Counted from the stretch's first letter, positions 27,125 through 35,832 are shown. The stretch: DNA of 64,000 nucleotides from Sphingomonas sp. Root710 (GCF_001429065.1 NZ_LMIB01000001.1:124588-188587); one strand, 5' to 3'. Translations and numbers: made by a program. The notes: generated by a model not told the origin, from the sequence alone.

Positions 27125-27601
27125 ATGATCTACTCGACCGCAACCGTGCCGGTAAATCCGCAAGGCGAGGTGCCGCTGACTCGCAAGCAGATCTGGGAAG
27201 GCCTGGTCCTCAAGGCGCGTGATGCGCGCCTCTTCCTGCCGCCGGGCCTTTGCACCAAATGCGATGTCGTCGTTGAAGGGGGCGATTATATCATCCGCGA
27301 AGCGACGATCCTGGACGACGATGTGCGCGAGATCATCCAGTTCGAATCCGAGCGCAAGGTGACCTTCTTCCAGGCCGGCGGCCCGCGCGAAGGCGCTATC
27401 GTCAACGAGCTGTTCGAAGACGCCGACGGCGCTCTGCAATTGCGCTTCTATTGCTATCTGGGCCTGCGCGACAAGGAGCCTGGTGGCCCCGAGGAGCAGA
27501 AGGAACAGGTGCAGTTCGACAGTCAGGACAAGGGCTATCGGGCTGCGCTGCTTTCCACCATCGCACGCACGCGCATGCTCGTCAGCGAAGGCCGGATCTG
27601 A
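27125..27601 (+). CDS. SRPBCC/AtaL-like (DUF1857) protein, copy 2
   Basis: The 158-residue protein starts MIYSTATVPVNPQGEVPLTR and continues KQIWEGLVLKARDARLFLPP and CDVVVEGGDYIIREATILDD, parallel to copy 1 at 23655. ATG 27125 has an AAGGAGGGG site eight bases upstream; the longer frame to 27011 crosses the promoter motif. It is followed by a stretch of probable decayed sequence and the GlcG-like gene. Confidence 0.85.
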   Translation: MIYSTATVPVNPQGEVPLTRKQIWEGLVLKARDARLFLPPGLCTKCDVVVEGGDYIIREATILDDDVREIIQFESERKVTFFQAGGPREGAIVNELFEDADGALQLRFYCYLGLRDKEPGGPEEQKEQVQFDSQDKGYRAALLSTIARTRMLVSEGRI

Positions 27602-27655
27602 CGCCGACCATTCGGTCGGGTTTGCCGAAGCTTTGGCAACGAAGCGCGCCGGTGC

Positions 27656-27839
27656 GAATGACCGCGGCTGACGGCCCGGCGCTCGCACGGCGCCGAGAGA
27701 TCATCGCGGCGCTGCGCGGCGTCGTGCCCGGTGGTGCGGCCGGGGCGTCACCAGATCGGCCTGCGCACCCCCGCTGCCCGTCGAGCTGCTCGACTGGGCG
27801 GCCGGCGGCCCGCTCTCATCTTCACGAAAGGATTTCGCC
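27656..27839 (+). pseudogene. Possible remnant of a glycolate-oxidase-type FAD subunit N-terminus
   Basis: From 27658 the frame reads ALARRREIIAALRGVVPGG, which resembles the first helix of GlcD-type FAD-linked oxidases (usually followed by SDPDRLRPYECD). The next residues lose the pattern and the frame ends after about 60 codons. Only a short resemblance is present, so the call is tentative. A GlcG-like gene follows, as in glc operons. Confidence 0.3.
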
Positions 27840-28268
27840 ATGAGCTACATCGCCATCGCTCAGGCCCGGACGATCATCGCAGCGGCGTTCGAAAAAGGCG
27901 CGGAACTCGGTCTTAAGCCGCTCAGCGTCGCCGTCCTCGACGCCGGCGGTCACCTTATCGCCTTCGAGCGTCAGGATCGCAGCTCGACCCTGCGGGCGCA
28001 GATCGCCTGCGCCAAGGCGGGCGGCGCGCTGGCGCTGGGCGTGTCGAGCCGCCGGATCGGCGACATGGCGGCGGAGCGGCCGGCTTTCATCGCCGCGCTG
28101 GGACCGATCAGCCCTCAGGGCGTGGTTCCGGCGGCGGGCGGCGTGATCGTCGTCGATGCCGAAGGCGTGCCGATAGGCGCGGTCGGCGTTACTGGCGATA
28201 CCAGTGACAATGACGAGATATGCGGGCTGGCCGGGATCGCCGCCGCGGGTTTGAGTGCGCAGCCCTGA
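27840..28268 (+). CDS. Heme-binding protein of the GlcG/HbpS family
   Basis: The 142-residue protein has the family blocks ITAAF-like TIIAAAFEKGAELGLKPLSV, AVLDAGGHLIAFERQD and GVVPAAGGVIVVDAEGVPIG, then GAVGVTGDTSDNDE. The fold is profilin-like; HbpS relatives bind heme or cobalamin and others act in catabolic operons without known activity. An AAAGGA site is eight bases before the ATG. Start and length fit the family. Confidence 0.9.
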   Translation: MSYIAIAQARTIIAAAFEKGAELGLKPLSVAVLDAGGHLIAFERQDRSSTLRAQIACAKAGGALALGVSSRRIGDMAAERPAFIAALGPISPQGVVPAAGGVIVVDAEGVPIGAVGVTGDTSDNDEICGLAGIAAAGLSAQP

Positions 28269-28319
28269 TCGAGGGCGGCGGGGTGGACACGCCGTGGGCG
28301 TGCTACCCCGGCCGATCCT

Positions 28320-29057
28320 TCATGGTCGCGCGTTGACGGCGGCGAAGGCCTCGTCGAACCGCCCATTGCGCTCGGCGCTGCGCAGGAAGCCGATGCTGTC
28401 GACGATATTCTCCGGCGCGTTGGGATCACGGTCGAACAACGCCATGGTCTGCGCGATATAGTCGCCGACCGGCATCCCGGCGGGATCGTCGCCCGTCAGG
28501 CTGGTCCGGACATAGGGCGGCGCAATCTCGGTGACCGATATATTGGTGTCGCGCAGCTGATGGCGCAACGAGATGCTGTAGGAATGCAGTGCCGCCTTGG
28601 TCGCCGAATAAGTCGGCACTGCCGCCATCGGTATGAAGGCCAGCCCCGACGTCATGTTCAGGATCCGGGCGCTAGGCTGTCCGCGCAGATGCGGCAGCAG
28701 TGCGTTGGTCAGCCGGATCGGGCCGAGCAGGTTGGTGACCACCATGCCCTCCGCCGCGTCCGATGCGATGCTGTCCGACGTCAGATCCTCGAACGCCATC
28801 ATACCCGCATTGTTGATCAGCATGTTGAGCGCGGGGAAGCGTGCCACGATATCCGTGGCAAAATGTTCGATGCTCTGCGCGTCGCTGATGTCGAGTTCCA
28901 TCGCATGCATACCCGGATTCGCGTCGCATACCGCCTTGAGCGCGTCGCGCCGCCTGCCGGCGATGATCACGCTATTGCCGCGCTGGTAGAAGGCTTCGGC
29001 GAGGCCGCGTCCGATGCCGGAACCGCCACCGGTCACGAGGATGGTGTGATTCTTCAC
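28320..29057 (-). CDS. SDR-family oxidoreductase B
   Basis: From GTG 29057 the product has 245 residues, with TILVTGGGSGIGRGLAEAFY, NMLINNAGMMAFEDL, the Ser in ILNMTSGLAFIPM and YSATKAALHSYSIS with Tyr and Lys in place. It resembles the DltE-like branch. A start further upstream lies in a region without homology. The gene follows the SnoaL-like gene on the same strand after 53 bp. Confidence 0.88.
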   Translation of the reverse strand: MKNHTILVTGGGSGIGRGLAEAFYQRGNSVIIAGRRRDALKAVCDANPGMHAMELDISDAQSIEHFATDIVARFPALNMLINNAGMMAFEDLTSDSIASDAAEGMVVTNLLGPIRLTNALLPHLRGQPSARILNMTSGLAFIPMAAVPTYSATKAALHSYSISLRHQLRDTNISVTEIAPPYVRTSLTGDDPAGMPVGDYIAQTMALFDRDPNAPENIVDSIGFLRSAERNGRFDEAFAAVNARP

Positions 29058-29110
29058 GTCTTGTTTCCCGTGGATGTTGGCTGAGAAGATGGGGTCGGGC
29101 GTTCGTTGGC

Positions 29111-29566
29111 TTAGTCCGCCGCCGCGCGGTCGCGCCGCCAGGCGTAATGGTCTGCCGTGGCATCGCAATAATCGGGGTCGATATGGATTCGCACATGGCT
29201 GATCCGATCGCCCCTGAACCCGAAGATCGTGCAGAATCGTCCCGTCGTCCCCTTGTCGGGCCAGCGGCCGCCATTCTGGAGTTCGCCGGAGCTGAAGCCC
29301 TCGATCGCGACATGATCATCGCCCGCCAGGCAGAGGAAGGTCTCCTGATGATGCGCGATCCTGGCGATGTAGCCGCCGAGATCGGCGAAATAGCGGGGGA
29401 AATCCTTCGTGCCGTCGCAGGTGCCCCATTTCGGGAAGGTCATCTGGATGTCTTCGGTGACCAATGGCCCCAGGTCGCCATGCTCGTCGACCGCTTTCAG
29501 GAATGCCCTGGCAAGGGCGATCCGGCGCTCGTCGCGCTCGCTGCGTTCACTCATCCTCTTCTCCAT
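29111..29566 (-). CDS. SnoaL/NTF2-like protein
   Basis: The product (151 residues from ATG 29566, or 147 from ATG 29554) is a single cone-shaped alpha+beta domain: RIALARAFLKAVDEHGDLGP, then LVTEDIQMTFPKWGTCDGTK, then HVAIEGFSSGELQNGGRWPD and YCTIFGF-like FCTIFGFRGDRISHVRIHID. The family includes ketosteroid isomerase and dehydratases but no catalytic residues can be assigned. It may act on an intermediate of the pathway with SDR B. Confidence 0.82.
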   Translation of the reverse strand: MEKRMSERSERDERRIALARAFLKAVDEHGDLGPLVTEDIQMTFPKWGTCDGTKDFPRYFADLGGYIARIAHHQETFLCLAGDDHVAIEGFSSGELQNGGRWPDKGTTGRFCTIFGFRGDRISHVRIHIDPDYCDATADHYAWRRDRAAAD

Positions 29567-29778
29567 CACCCGCCAGCCGTTTCCCAAAAACGTGGCCGTA
29601 TTTTCATTAATGCCGAATCGTCTCACGCGATAATAAAAATTGCAAGTTCGCTGGCGTCGAGGCGGAATTTTCGTGCGCCGGCTGGTCTGGAAGCGAGATA
29701 CTCTGGCATTCTTGACCTCGAAGAGGGACCTCTTTCGGGAATTTTCGCCAAAAACCCAAGACACTCCCGATCAAAAAT

Positions 29779-29804
29779 AATTCACTATTGACATACGTAT
29801 CCAC
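29779..29804 (+). promoter_or_regulatory. IclR-2 motif copy 3 (looser), before the VOC gene at 29896
   Basis: AATTCACT at 29779-29786 and TCCAC at 29800-29804 are arranged like the two stronger copies, and a TTGACA lies at 29788-29793. It is in the divergent gap between the SnoaL-like gene and the extradiol-like gene. Confidence 0.35.
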
Positions 29805-29895
29805 TATTATGAAAAATGATCTGAGCAAGTGATGCTTCCACGCCTCGGCCGGCACGGCCGCGTCAGGGGAGTTTCGAGGAGGGGGTTTAGGTCGA

Positions 29896-30843
29896 ATGAC
29901 GGCACCATTCAGGTACAAGCGCCTGGGCTACCTGGTCCTCGACGTCAGCGACATCGAGCGCTCGACGCGTTTCGCGACGGACGTCTTTGGTCTCGATCTG
30001 GTTTCGGAGGCCGGGGATGGCAGCCGCTATTTCCGTGGCAGCTTTCACCATCACGACGTCATCTTCCGTCCGGCCAGCAAGCCGATGGCTCAGCGCTCGG
30101 CGTGGGAGCTCGAAAATCGCGCCGAACTCGACAAGGCCTTCGCCTATTTCACGCGTATCGGTTTCGCTCCGGCTTGGCTGGCTGAAAGCGAAACCCGCCA
30201 GCTCGAGATCGAGCGGGCGTTCCGGGTGGTCGATCCGGTCATCGGGCTGACCTGGGAATATTTCATCGACATGACGGTCATGCCCTCATCGCGCCGGAAC
30301 GGTGTTACCGGATTTCAGGGCGGCAAGCATTTCGGACTTTGCGTCGATGATGGGCGCAGCGCGAGCCGCCTGCTGATCGACGATATGGGCTTCCTGCTGT
30401 CGGACTATTTCGAGGGGGATGTGGTGACGCTGCTGCGCGCCTTCCCCAATCCGAACCACCACAGCCTGGCGCTGCTGGGTGGAACGGAGGGGCCCGTTCG
30501 CTTCCACCATGTCGCCTTCATGGTGAATGAAATCGACGATATCGGCCGGTTGTTCAATCGGGCCAAGCAGATGGACGTCGACATTCATTTCGGCATCGGC
30601 CGCCACCCGACGTCGGGCAGCATCCATCTCTACATCTACGATCACGACAATTTTGTCTGGGAATACACGCTCGGCATGGAGCAGTTCCCTGAGGCCGGTG
30701 CCCGCGAGGCCCGGCGGATGTCTTCGGCACCGGAGGATTTCGACCTGTGGGGCGCAGTGCCGGACAACAGCCGCAAATACGAACTTCCGGAAGTCTTTAC
30801 ACGCCTATCGAAGCCGCTGGAGGCGGTCTCGACCACGGCGTGA
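29896..30843 (+). CDS. Extradiol ring-cleavage dioxygenase-like protein (two VOC domains)
   Basis: The 315-residue protein resembles BphC/2,3-dihydroxybiphenyl dioxygenases. The N-terminal VOC half starts LGYLVLDVSDIERSTRFATD, and the catalytic half has GGKHFGLCVDD (His), VRFHHVAFMVNE (His) and DNFVWEYTLG (Glu), a complete 2-His-1-carboxylate set. A C-terminal tail of about 40 residues follows. It stands between divergent SDR/SnoaL genes and TonB receptor 2. The ring substrate is unknown. Confidence 0.88.
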   Translation: MTAPFRYKRLGYLVLDVSDIERSTRFATDVFGLDLVSEAGDGSRYFRGSFHHHDVIFRPASKPMAQRSAWELENRAELDKAFAYFTRIGFAPAWLAESETRQLEIERAFRVVDPVIGLTWEYFIDMTVMPSSRRNGVTGFQGGKHFGLCVDDGRSASRLLIDDMGFLLSDYFEGDVVTLLRAFPNPNHHSLALLGGTEGPVRFHHVAFMVNEIDDIGRLFNRAKQMDVDIHFGIGRHPTSGSIHLYIYDHDNFVWEYTLGMEQFPEAGAREARRMSSAPEDFDLWGAVPDNSRKYELPEVFTRLSKPLEAVSTTA

Positions 30844-30913
30844 GGCCGCGATCGCGCATAAATTTGAGACAGGCGGCCTTGAATAGCCGCTATCAAGGGG
30901 AGGATTAGAGAAC

Positions 30914-33064
30914 ATGCGAAACAATGCTTTGCGGGCCCGTGCGTCCGCTGCCGCGATTGCGGCGCTGTTCGTGCTGCCCGGCGCAGCCTGGGCTCAGGCG
31001 GCCGCGGATACGGGGCTGGAAGAGATCGTCGTGACGGCGCAGCGCCGGGCCGAGAATCTTCAGAACGTTCCGATCGCGGTCACCGCGCTCACCGCCAGCG
31101 CGCTTGCCGCCAAGGGGGTCACCGATACCAAACTGCTCGCCACCGCGGTTCCGGGTCTTACCTTCACTACCCAGGCGAACCTCGCGGCGCCCCGCATTCG
31201 CGGTGTCGGCACGGCGATTGCCGGCGCGGGCAACGAGAACCCGGTGTCGATGTATGTCGACGGCGTTTACTATGCCTCGGCGGGCGCTTCGGTCCTCGCC
31301 TTCAACAACATTAGCCAGATCGCGGTCCTCAAGGGGCCGCAGGGCACGCTGTTCGGCCGCAACGCCACGGGCGGCCTGATCCAGATCACGACGCGCGATC
31401 CCAGCCAGACCTTCTCGGGTCAGGCCGATGCGAGCTATGGCAACAAGAATACGATCGGCGCGAATCTCTATGTCACCGGCGGCCTGACCGACGGCCTGGC
31501 TGCTGATCTCGCCGTGCATTTCAAGGATCAGACCGACGGGTTCGGGCATAATCTCCTTACGGGCAAGGAGGTCGGCAAGGGCCGCAACATTTCGCTGCGG
31601 TCGAAGCTTCAGGCGACCCCCGATGATCGCACCGTCGCGACGCTGACCCTCGATTATTCCCACTCGCGCACGGCATCGCCGACCTATCGTCTGGTCGATG
31701 GCGAGCTCGGCCTGAACGGCCAGTTCTTCGCGGGCGGCAAGTTCGACACCAACGCCACCATCGATCCGCGCACCCGGGTCGAACAATATGGCGCGGCATT
31801 TCATCTGTCCCGCGATCTCGATTTCGCGAAGCTGGTCAGCATCACCGCATATCGGCGCTCCAATTTCATCGGCATCTTTGATTCCGATGGCCAGCCCGAA
31901 GACTATATCCGCGTCCTCGTCGCCGAACCGGGGCGGCAGTTCAGCCAGGAGCTTCAGCTTATTTCGCCCAATGGCGGGCGCTTCAACTGGCAGGCCGGGC
32001 TATATTATTTCTGGTCCAGGGACGGCTATTTCCCGGCGGACATCTCGCTGCCGCTGTTCGGCATCACCAGCCATATCCGCACGCTGCAGCGCTCACGCTC
32101 CTTCGCCGGCTATGCACAGGGCACCTACAAGTTCGACGATCTTACCTCGCTCACCGTGGGTGCGCGCCTGACGCATGAGATCAAATATATGCACGGCTCG
32201 GGCGCGGTCGATGTGCTGGGGACTCCGATCGTCATTCCGGCGGGCCCCTATTCCGACAAGACGTCGGTCACCCGGCCGACATGGCGCATCGCGCTCGACC
32301 GGAAGCTCGGGGGCGACGTTCTGGTCTACGCATCGTACAACCGCGGCTTCAAGAGTGGCGGCTATGAGCCCGGCGAGACCGCGGCGGCGCGCTATTTCAA
32401 GCCCGAAGAGATCGATGCCTATGAGGTCGGCCTGAAGAGCCAGTTCCTCGACCGGCGCGTGCGCCTGAACGTCGCAGGCTTCTATTACGACTATCGCGAC
32501 ATCCAGTTGAACTCGTTCAGCAATGGCGTGACGCACATCTACAACGGCGATTCCGCGAAGATCTACGGTCTCGACCTGGATCTGACCGCGGCGCCCACGC
32601 GCAACCTCACGATCACCGGCGGTCTGTCGGTGATCCATGACCGGTTTGGCGATTTCCCGATCGTCTACACGGCGGTCAGCCCGACCGGCGGCATCGTCCA
32701 GCTCCCCGACGGCAGCGCCAAGGGCAAGCGGCTGCAGAGCACGCCCGACTGGCAGCTCAATCTGGGCTTCAGCTACAATATTCCGCTGGCCTCGGGCTCG
32801 ATCATGCTGAGCGGCGACTTCTTCCATTCCGGCCGCTGGTATTCGACCCCCGAAAACCGCCTGTTCCAGAAGGCGTATAACCTGGTCAACGCCTCGGCGA
32901 CCTGGTCGATCGGCGACGACGCCCGCTACTCTTTGCAACTCTGGGGCCGCAATCTCGGCAACGTCGCCTATGCCGATCAGCTCACGATCCAGGTGCCGGT
33001 CGCCGACTTCGTCAATATGGCGGAAGGCCGTACCTTCGGCGCTACCTTCGGGGTGAAGTTCTGA
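30914..33064 (+). CDS. TonB-dependent receptor 2
   Basis: This is a 716-residue outer-membrane receptor with a signal peptide (AAIAALFVLPGAAWAQ), plug start LEEIVVTAQRRAENLQNVPI, plug motifs IRGVGTAIAG and GPQGTLFGRNATGGLIQITT, and the barrel end FGATFGVKF. The overall order of blocks parallels receptor 1, including YNRGFKSGGYEPG. The start has a GAGGA site. It is 70 bp after the extradiol-like gene and probably in the same operon; it likely imports the pathway substrate. Confidence 0.96.
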   Translation: MRNNALRARASAAAIAALFVLPGAAWAQAAADTGLEEIVVTAQRRAENLQNVPIAVTALTASALAAKGVTDTKLLATAVPGLTFTTQANLAAPRIRGVGTAIAGAGNENPVSMYVDGVYYASAGASVLAFNNISQIAVLKGPQGTLFGRNATGGLIQITTRDPSQTFSGQADASYGNKNTIGANLYVTGGLTDGLAADLAVHFKDQTDGFGHNLLTGKEVGKGRNISLRSKLQATPDDRTVATLTLDYSHSRTASPTYRLVDGELGLNGQFFAGGKFDTNATIDPRTRVEQYGAAFHLSRDLDFAKLVSITAYRRSNFIGIFDSDGQPEDYIRVLVAEPGRQFSQELQLISPNGGRFNWQAGLYYFWSRDGYFPADISLPLFGITSHIRTLQRSRSFAGYAQGTYKFDDLTSLTVGARLTHEIKYMHGSGAVDVLGTPIVIPAGPYSDKTSVTRPTWRIALDRKLGGDVLVYASYNRGFKSGGYEPGETAAARYFKPEEIDAYEVGLKSQFLDRRVRLNVAGFYYDYRDIQLNSFSNGVTHIYNGDSAKIYGLDLDLTAAPTRNLTITGGLSVIHDRFGDFPIVYTAVSPTGGIVQLPDGSAKGKRLQSTPDWQLNLGFSYNIPLASGSIMLSGDFFHSGRWYSTPENRLFQKAYNLVNASATWSIGDDARYSLQLWGRNLGNVAYADQLTIQVPVADFVNMAEGRTFGATFGVKF

Positions 33065-33089
33065 TCTGACCTCTGGCCGGATCGGCAGG

Positions 33090-33114
33090 GCCGGTTTCTC
33101 ATGGGGGAACCGGC
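33090..33114 (+). terminator. Weak hairpin after TonB receptor 2
   Basis: GCCGGTT (33090-33096) can pair with AACCGGC (33108-33114) shortly after the receptor stop. No T run follows, so termination is uncertain. Confidence 0.3.
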
Positions 33115-33173
33115 TCTCGGCGCTCCGGCCATTGGGCCGGCACCAGCGGTGCAAGCGATGTGAAGGAGCAAAT

Positions 33174-33938
33174 ATGGCGGGTCGGCTCAAAGACAAGGTC
33201 TGCGTCATCACGGGTTCGGGCGGCAGCATGGGGCGGGCAGCCGCCCGCATGTTCGCCGCCGAAGGGGCGATCGTCGTCGGCTGCGACATCGACGAAGCGT
33301 CGGCGAACGAGACCGAGCGTCTGGTGCGGGAAGCGGGCGGGGCGATCCGGACCTTCCACCCCGGTGACCTGTCGCGCAAGGAGGTCGCCGAGGCGCTCGC
33401 CGAATGGACGCTGGCGCAGCATGGCCGGATCGATGTGCTGTATAATAATGGCGGCGGCGTCGTGATGGAGTGGCTCCAGAAGATGACCGCCGACCAGTGG
33501 TCCTTCACGATGCGCAACGAGCTCGACCTGATCTTCTTCGCCACCCAGGCCGTCTGGCCGGCGATGGTCGCCCAGAAGAGCGGATCGATCATCAATGTGG
33601 GTTCGGTATCGGGCAAGATCGCCTATCGCGTCCTGCCCGCCGTGGCGCACAGTGCGGCGAAGGGTGGCGTCATTGCGATGACCAAGCATCTTGCCATGGA
33701 AGGCGGGCCGCATGGCATCCGCGTGAACTCGATCAGTCCGGGCCTCGTCGAGACCAATGCCACGCGGGCGCTTCTCGACATCCCCGAATGGGCGGAGGCG
33801 ATGCACGGCAAGCTCATGCTCGGCCATGTCGGCCAGCCCGAGGACGTCGTCTACGCCGCGCTGTATCTGGCCTCGGACGAGGCGCGCTGGGTTACCGGCG
33901 CCGACTTCGCGATCGATGGCGGCACCACCGCATGGTGA
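33174..33938 (+). CDS. SDR-family oxidoreductase C, catalytic Tyr replaced by His
   Basis: The 254-residue protein has CVITGSGGSMGRAAARMFAA, DVLYNNGGGVVMEW and INVGSVSGKIA. The YxxxK position reads AVAHSAAKGGVIA, with His159 and Lys163, so the usual tyrosine is absent. I recall a subfamily with HxAAKGG here, so this may be a functional variant rather than a defect. ATG 33174 has AAGGAG seven bases upstream. It is followed after 13 bp by another SDR gene. Confidence 0.9.
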   Translation: MAGRLKDKVCVITGSGGSMGRAAARMFAAEGAIVVGCDIDEASANETERLVREAGGAIRTFHPGDLSRKEVAEALAEWTLAQHGRIDVLYNNGGGVVMEWLQKMTADQWSFTMRNELDLIFFATQAVWPAMVAQKSGSIINVGSVSGKIAYRVLPAVAHSAAKGGVIAMTKHLAMEGGPHGIRVNSISPGLVETNATRALLDIPEWAEAMHGKLMLGHVGQPEDVVYAALYLASDEARWVTGADFAIDGGTTAW

Positions 33939-33951
33939 CGCCAGGGAGGGA

Positions 33952-34731
33952 ATGATCATGCGGATCGAAGGTCAGGTCGCCCTCGTCACGGGTGCGTCGG
34001 GCGGGATTGGCGCGGCGCTCGTCGACAGCCTGCTTGATGCCGGTGCTGCGCGGGTCGTTGCCTGTGACGTGCAGGAAGCCGCGCTTGCGGCCCTAGCGCG
34101 GCGCTCGCCCAGGATCGACACGCTGCTGCTGGACGTCACCGATGAGGCGGCGGTCGCGGCGGCGGCCTCGGGACATCCCGATGTCGGCATCCTCATCAAT
34201 TGCCACGGCCTCGCCATCCAGCAATCCTATCTCGAAGCCCCCTCGCTGGCGGCGTTCCGGCGCGAGATGGAGGTCAATTATTGGGGCCAGGTGCTGATGT
34301 GCCGCGCCTTCGCGCCGGTGCTCATGCGGGCCGAAGAGGGCGCGCTCGTCAACGTGCTGTCGCCGCTCGCTTACGTGACCTTCCCGTTCGTGGCTCCCTA
34401 TTGCGCAACCAAGGCGGCCTGTCGCGCGCTGACCGATGCGATGCGCGCCGAATTCGCCCCTGCTGGCGCGCTCGTCATCGGCGTCTATCCCGGCAATATC
34501 GACACCGCCATGATGAGCAATGTCGATGTGCCGAAGAGCGATCCGCATGTCGTGGCGCATGCTGTCGTGGAAGGATTGCGATCCGGCTTGCAGGAGGTTT
34601 GGGCAGGCGCATCGGCGGAAGAAATTCGCGACATGCTGAAGAGCGATCCCGACGCGTTGATCGCTGCGGCCGCCAGGCAGCTCAGGATCGCCAACATCAA
34701 CGCCGCGGGCCAGACCGTATCGATCGGATGA
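33952..34731 (+). CDS. SDR-family oxidoreductase D
   Basis: The 259-residue protein has VALVTGASGGIGAALVDSLL and LINCHGLAIQQSYLEAPSL, and the catalytic APYCATKAACRALTDAMR with Tyr and Lys present. Cofactor position after beta2 (VVACDVQE) suggests NAD preference. AGGGAGGG precedes ATG 33952. It ends the catabolic island on this strand. Confidence 0.92.
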   Translation: MIMRIEGQVALVTGASGGIGAALVDSLLDAGAARVVACDVQEAALAALARRSPRIDTLLLDVTDEAAVAAAASGHPDVGILINCHGLAIQQSYLEAPSLAAFRREMEVNYWGQVLMCRAFAPVLMRAEEGALVNVLSPLAYVTFPFVAPYCATKAACRALTDAMRAEFAPAGALVIGVYPGNIDTAMMSNVDVPKSDPHVVAHAVVEGLRSGLQEVWAGASAEEIRDMLKSDPDALIAAAARQLRIANINAAGQTVSIG

Positions 34732-35137
34732 AATCAATTAAAGCTCGCCGCCGAAGCAGCCTTCCGTTGCAGCGCGAGCAACAGCATCGGGTACCCAATG
34801 TCGGTGATTACGATCCGCCCGCGGACGCCTGCGCTAACGGCAGGTTGCCAATTCACCAGGATGGAGAATGATCGGTAGCTGCGCATTTCGGGCCGGCGAC
34901 AGCAGGGAAGAGGTTATCGCGGCCCGCCCAGCATTTGCGGGACACCTTCAGCCGATGTTAGTCCTGTAAGAGCACCATCTCCTTCAGCTGTATGAGTGCG
35001 CTTCATTCCGGAGCGGTCCTCGCGCGATTTTTTTGTTTTCGCGCTGCTGGTTCTAATTCGCTCGTCCGAAGAGTTAGACGAGTCGAATATGTACAGGCTG
35101 GTTTCGGCGGCTTCGGCGGGATGAAGCCGCGTCGCCA
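34732..35137. other. Intergenic gap at the island border
   Basis: About 400 bp without a convincing gene on either strand. Small overlapping frames are present but have no ribosome sites or homology. A T-rich run (GATTTTTTTG at 35029-35038) lies inside and could be part of a terminator, but no strong stem is visible before it. Confidence 0.5.
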
Positions 35138-35245
35138 TCAGCTCACTATCAGGAAGACGATGCCGCAGATCGCCAGTGCGCTGCCGCTGGCGCAGCAAAG
35201 CAGGCCGAAGCCACAGCGGCACAATGCGGGCTCGAATCGCTCCAT
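35138..35245 (-). CDS. Possible 35-residue membrane peptide
   Basis: The minus-strand ATG 35245 is preceded by GGAGAGGG at a good distance. The product begins MERFEPALCRCGFGLLCCAS and ends LAICGIVFLIVS, one hydrophobic helix with five cysteines. It is too short for most gene finders. It lies downstream of the marR gene on the same strand. No homologue is recognised, and the coding call rests on the ribosome site and hydrophobic pattern. Confidence 0.5.
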   Translation of the reverse strand: MERFEPALCRCGFGLLCCASGSALAICGIVFLIVS

Positions 35246-35296
35246 TCAACCCTCTCCGTCCTGCTCGTTCTGGCAGGTGCCGGGAGAGTATCATAT

Positions 35297-35749
35297 TTAT
35301 AGCGATGAGCAAATATTCGCAGGTTCGGCGTCGTTCAGCGCTTCCGACAATTTGGCGAGAATGGCGGTCAACTGATCGCGCTCGCCCTGGTCGAGCCGTT
35401 CGAAGATCATGTCGGCGAGCTGCGCCCGAAGCGGCTCGGTCGCCTCGATGATCCTTTCGCCATTCGCGGTGATCGAGACGAGCTTCGCGCGGCGGTCGGT
35501 GGGGTGAGGGGTCCGTACGGCCAGCCCTTCGCGTTCGAGACCGTCGATGGCCTCGGTGATGGTGCGCGGCGTCGCGCCCAGCAGTTCGGCGATGTCGGCG
35601 GCCCGGCACGGTCCGTGTTTTTGAAGATATAGCAGTAGCTTGGTCCGCGCCAATGATGCGCCCTCGGCCGCCATCCGACGGTCGACCAAGCGATGAATCC
35701 GGAGGAACAATCCGCCGAAATCGCGAAGCAGGCGATCATTTTCGTTCAT
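35297..35749 (-). CDS. MarR-family regulator
   Basis: The 150-residue protein has the MarR winged HTH: ARTKLLLYLQKHGPCRAADI, then AELLGATPRTITEAIDGLER, and the wing TPHPTDRRAKLVSITANGER with the DRR motif. It is divergent from the efflux operon starting at 35833, with 84 bp between, the usual layout for a repressor of an EmrAB-type pump. Confidence 0.93.
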   Translation of the reverse strand: MNENDRLLRDFGGLFLRIHRLVDRRMAAEGASLARTKLLLYLQKHGPCRAADIAELLGATPRTITEAIDGLEREGLAVRTPHPTDRRAKLVSITANGERIIEATEPLRAQLADMIFERLDQGERDQLTAILAKLSEALNDAEPANICSSL

Positions 35750-35773
35750 TACTGAGGGCCCACAATAAATGGG

Positions 35774-35791
35774 CTTGCGCTACTTTGCAAG
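35774..35791. promoter_or_regulatory. Inverted repeat in the MarR/efflux divergent gap
   Basis: CTTGC (35774-35778) and GCAAG (35787-35791) with eight bases between, in the middle of the 84-bp gap. It is a plausible MarR operator; the arms are short. Confidence 0.45.
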
Positions 35792-35832
35792 TGCGAGCAT
35801 CTGGCAGGCGAACCGATAGAAAGTTGAGTCGC

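Noticed and set aside
29658-29764. Extended N-terminus of the SnoaL-like protein
   Set aside because: The extra residues (QTSRRTKIPPRRQRTCNFYY) are not like the family and run through the promoter region.
32093-33616. A 507-codon minus-strand frame over TonB receptor 2 and SDR C
   Set aside because: Both plus-strand genes are supported by motifs and ribosome sites; the antisense frame arises from codon bias.
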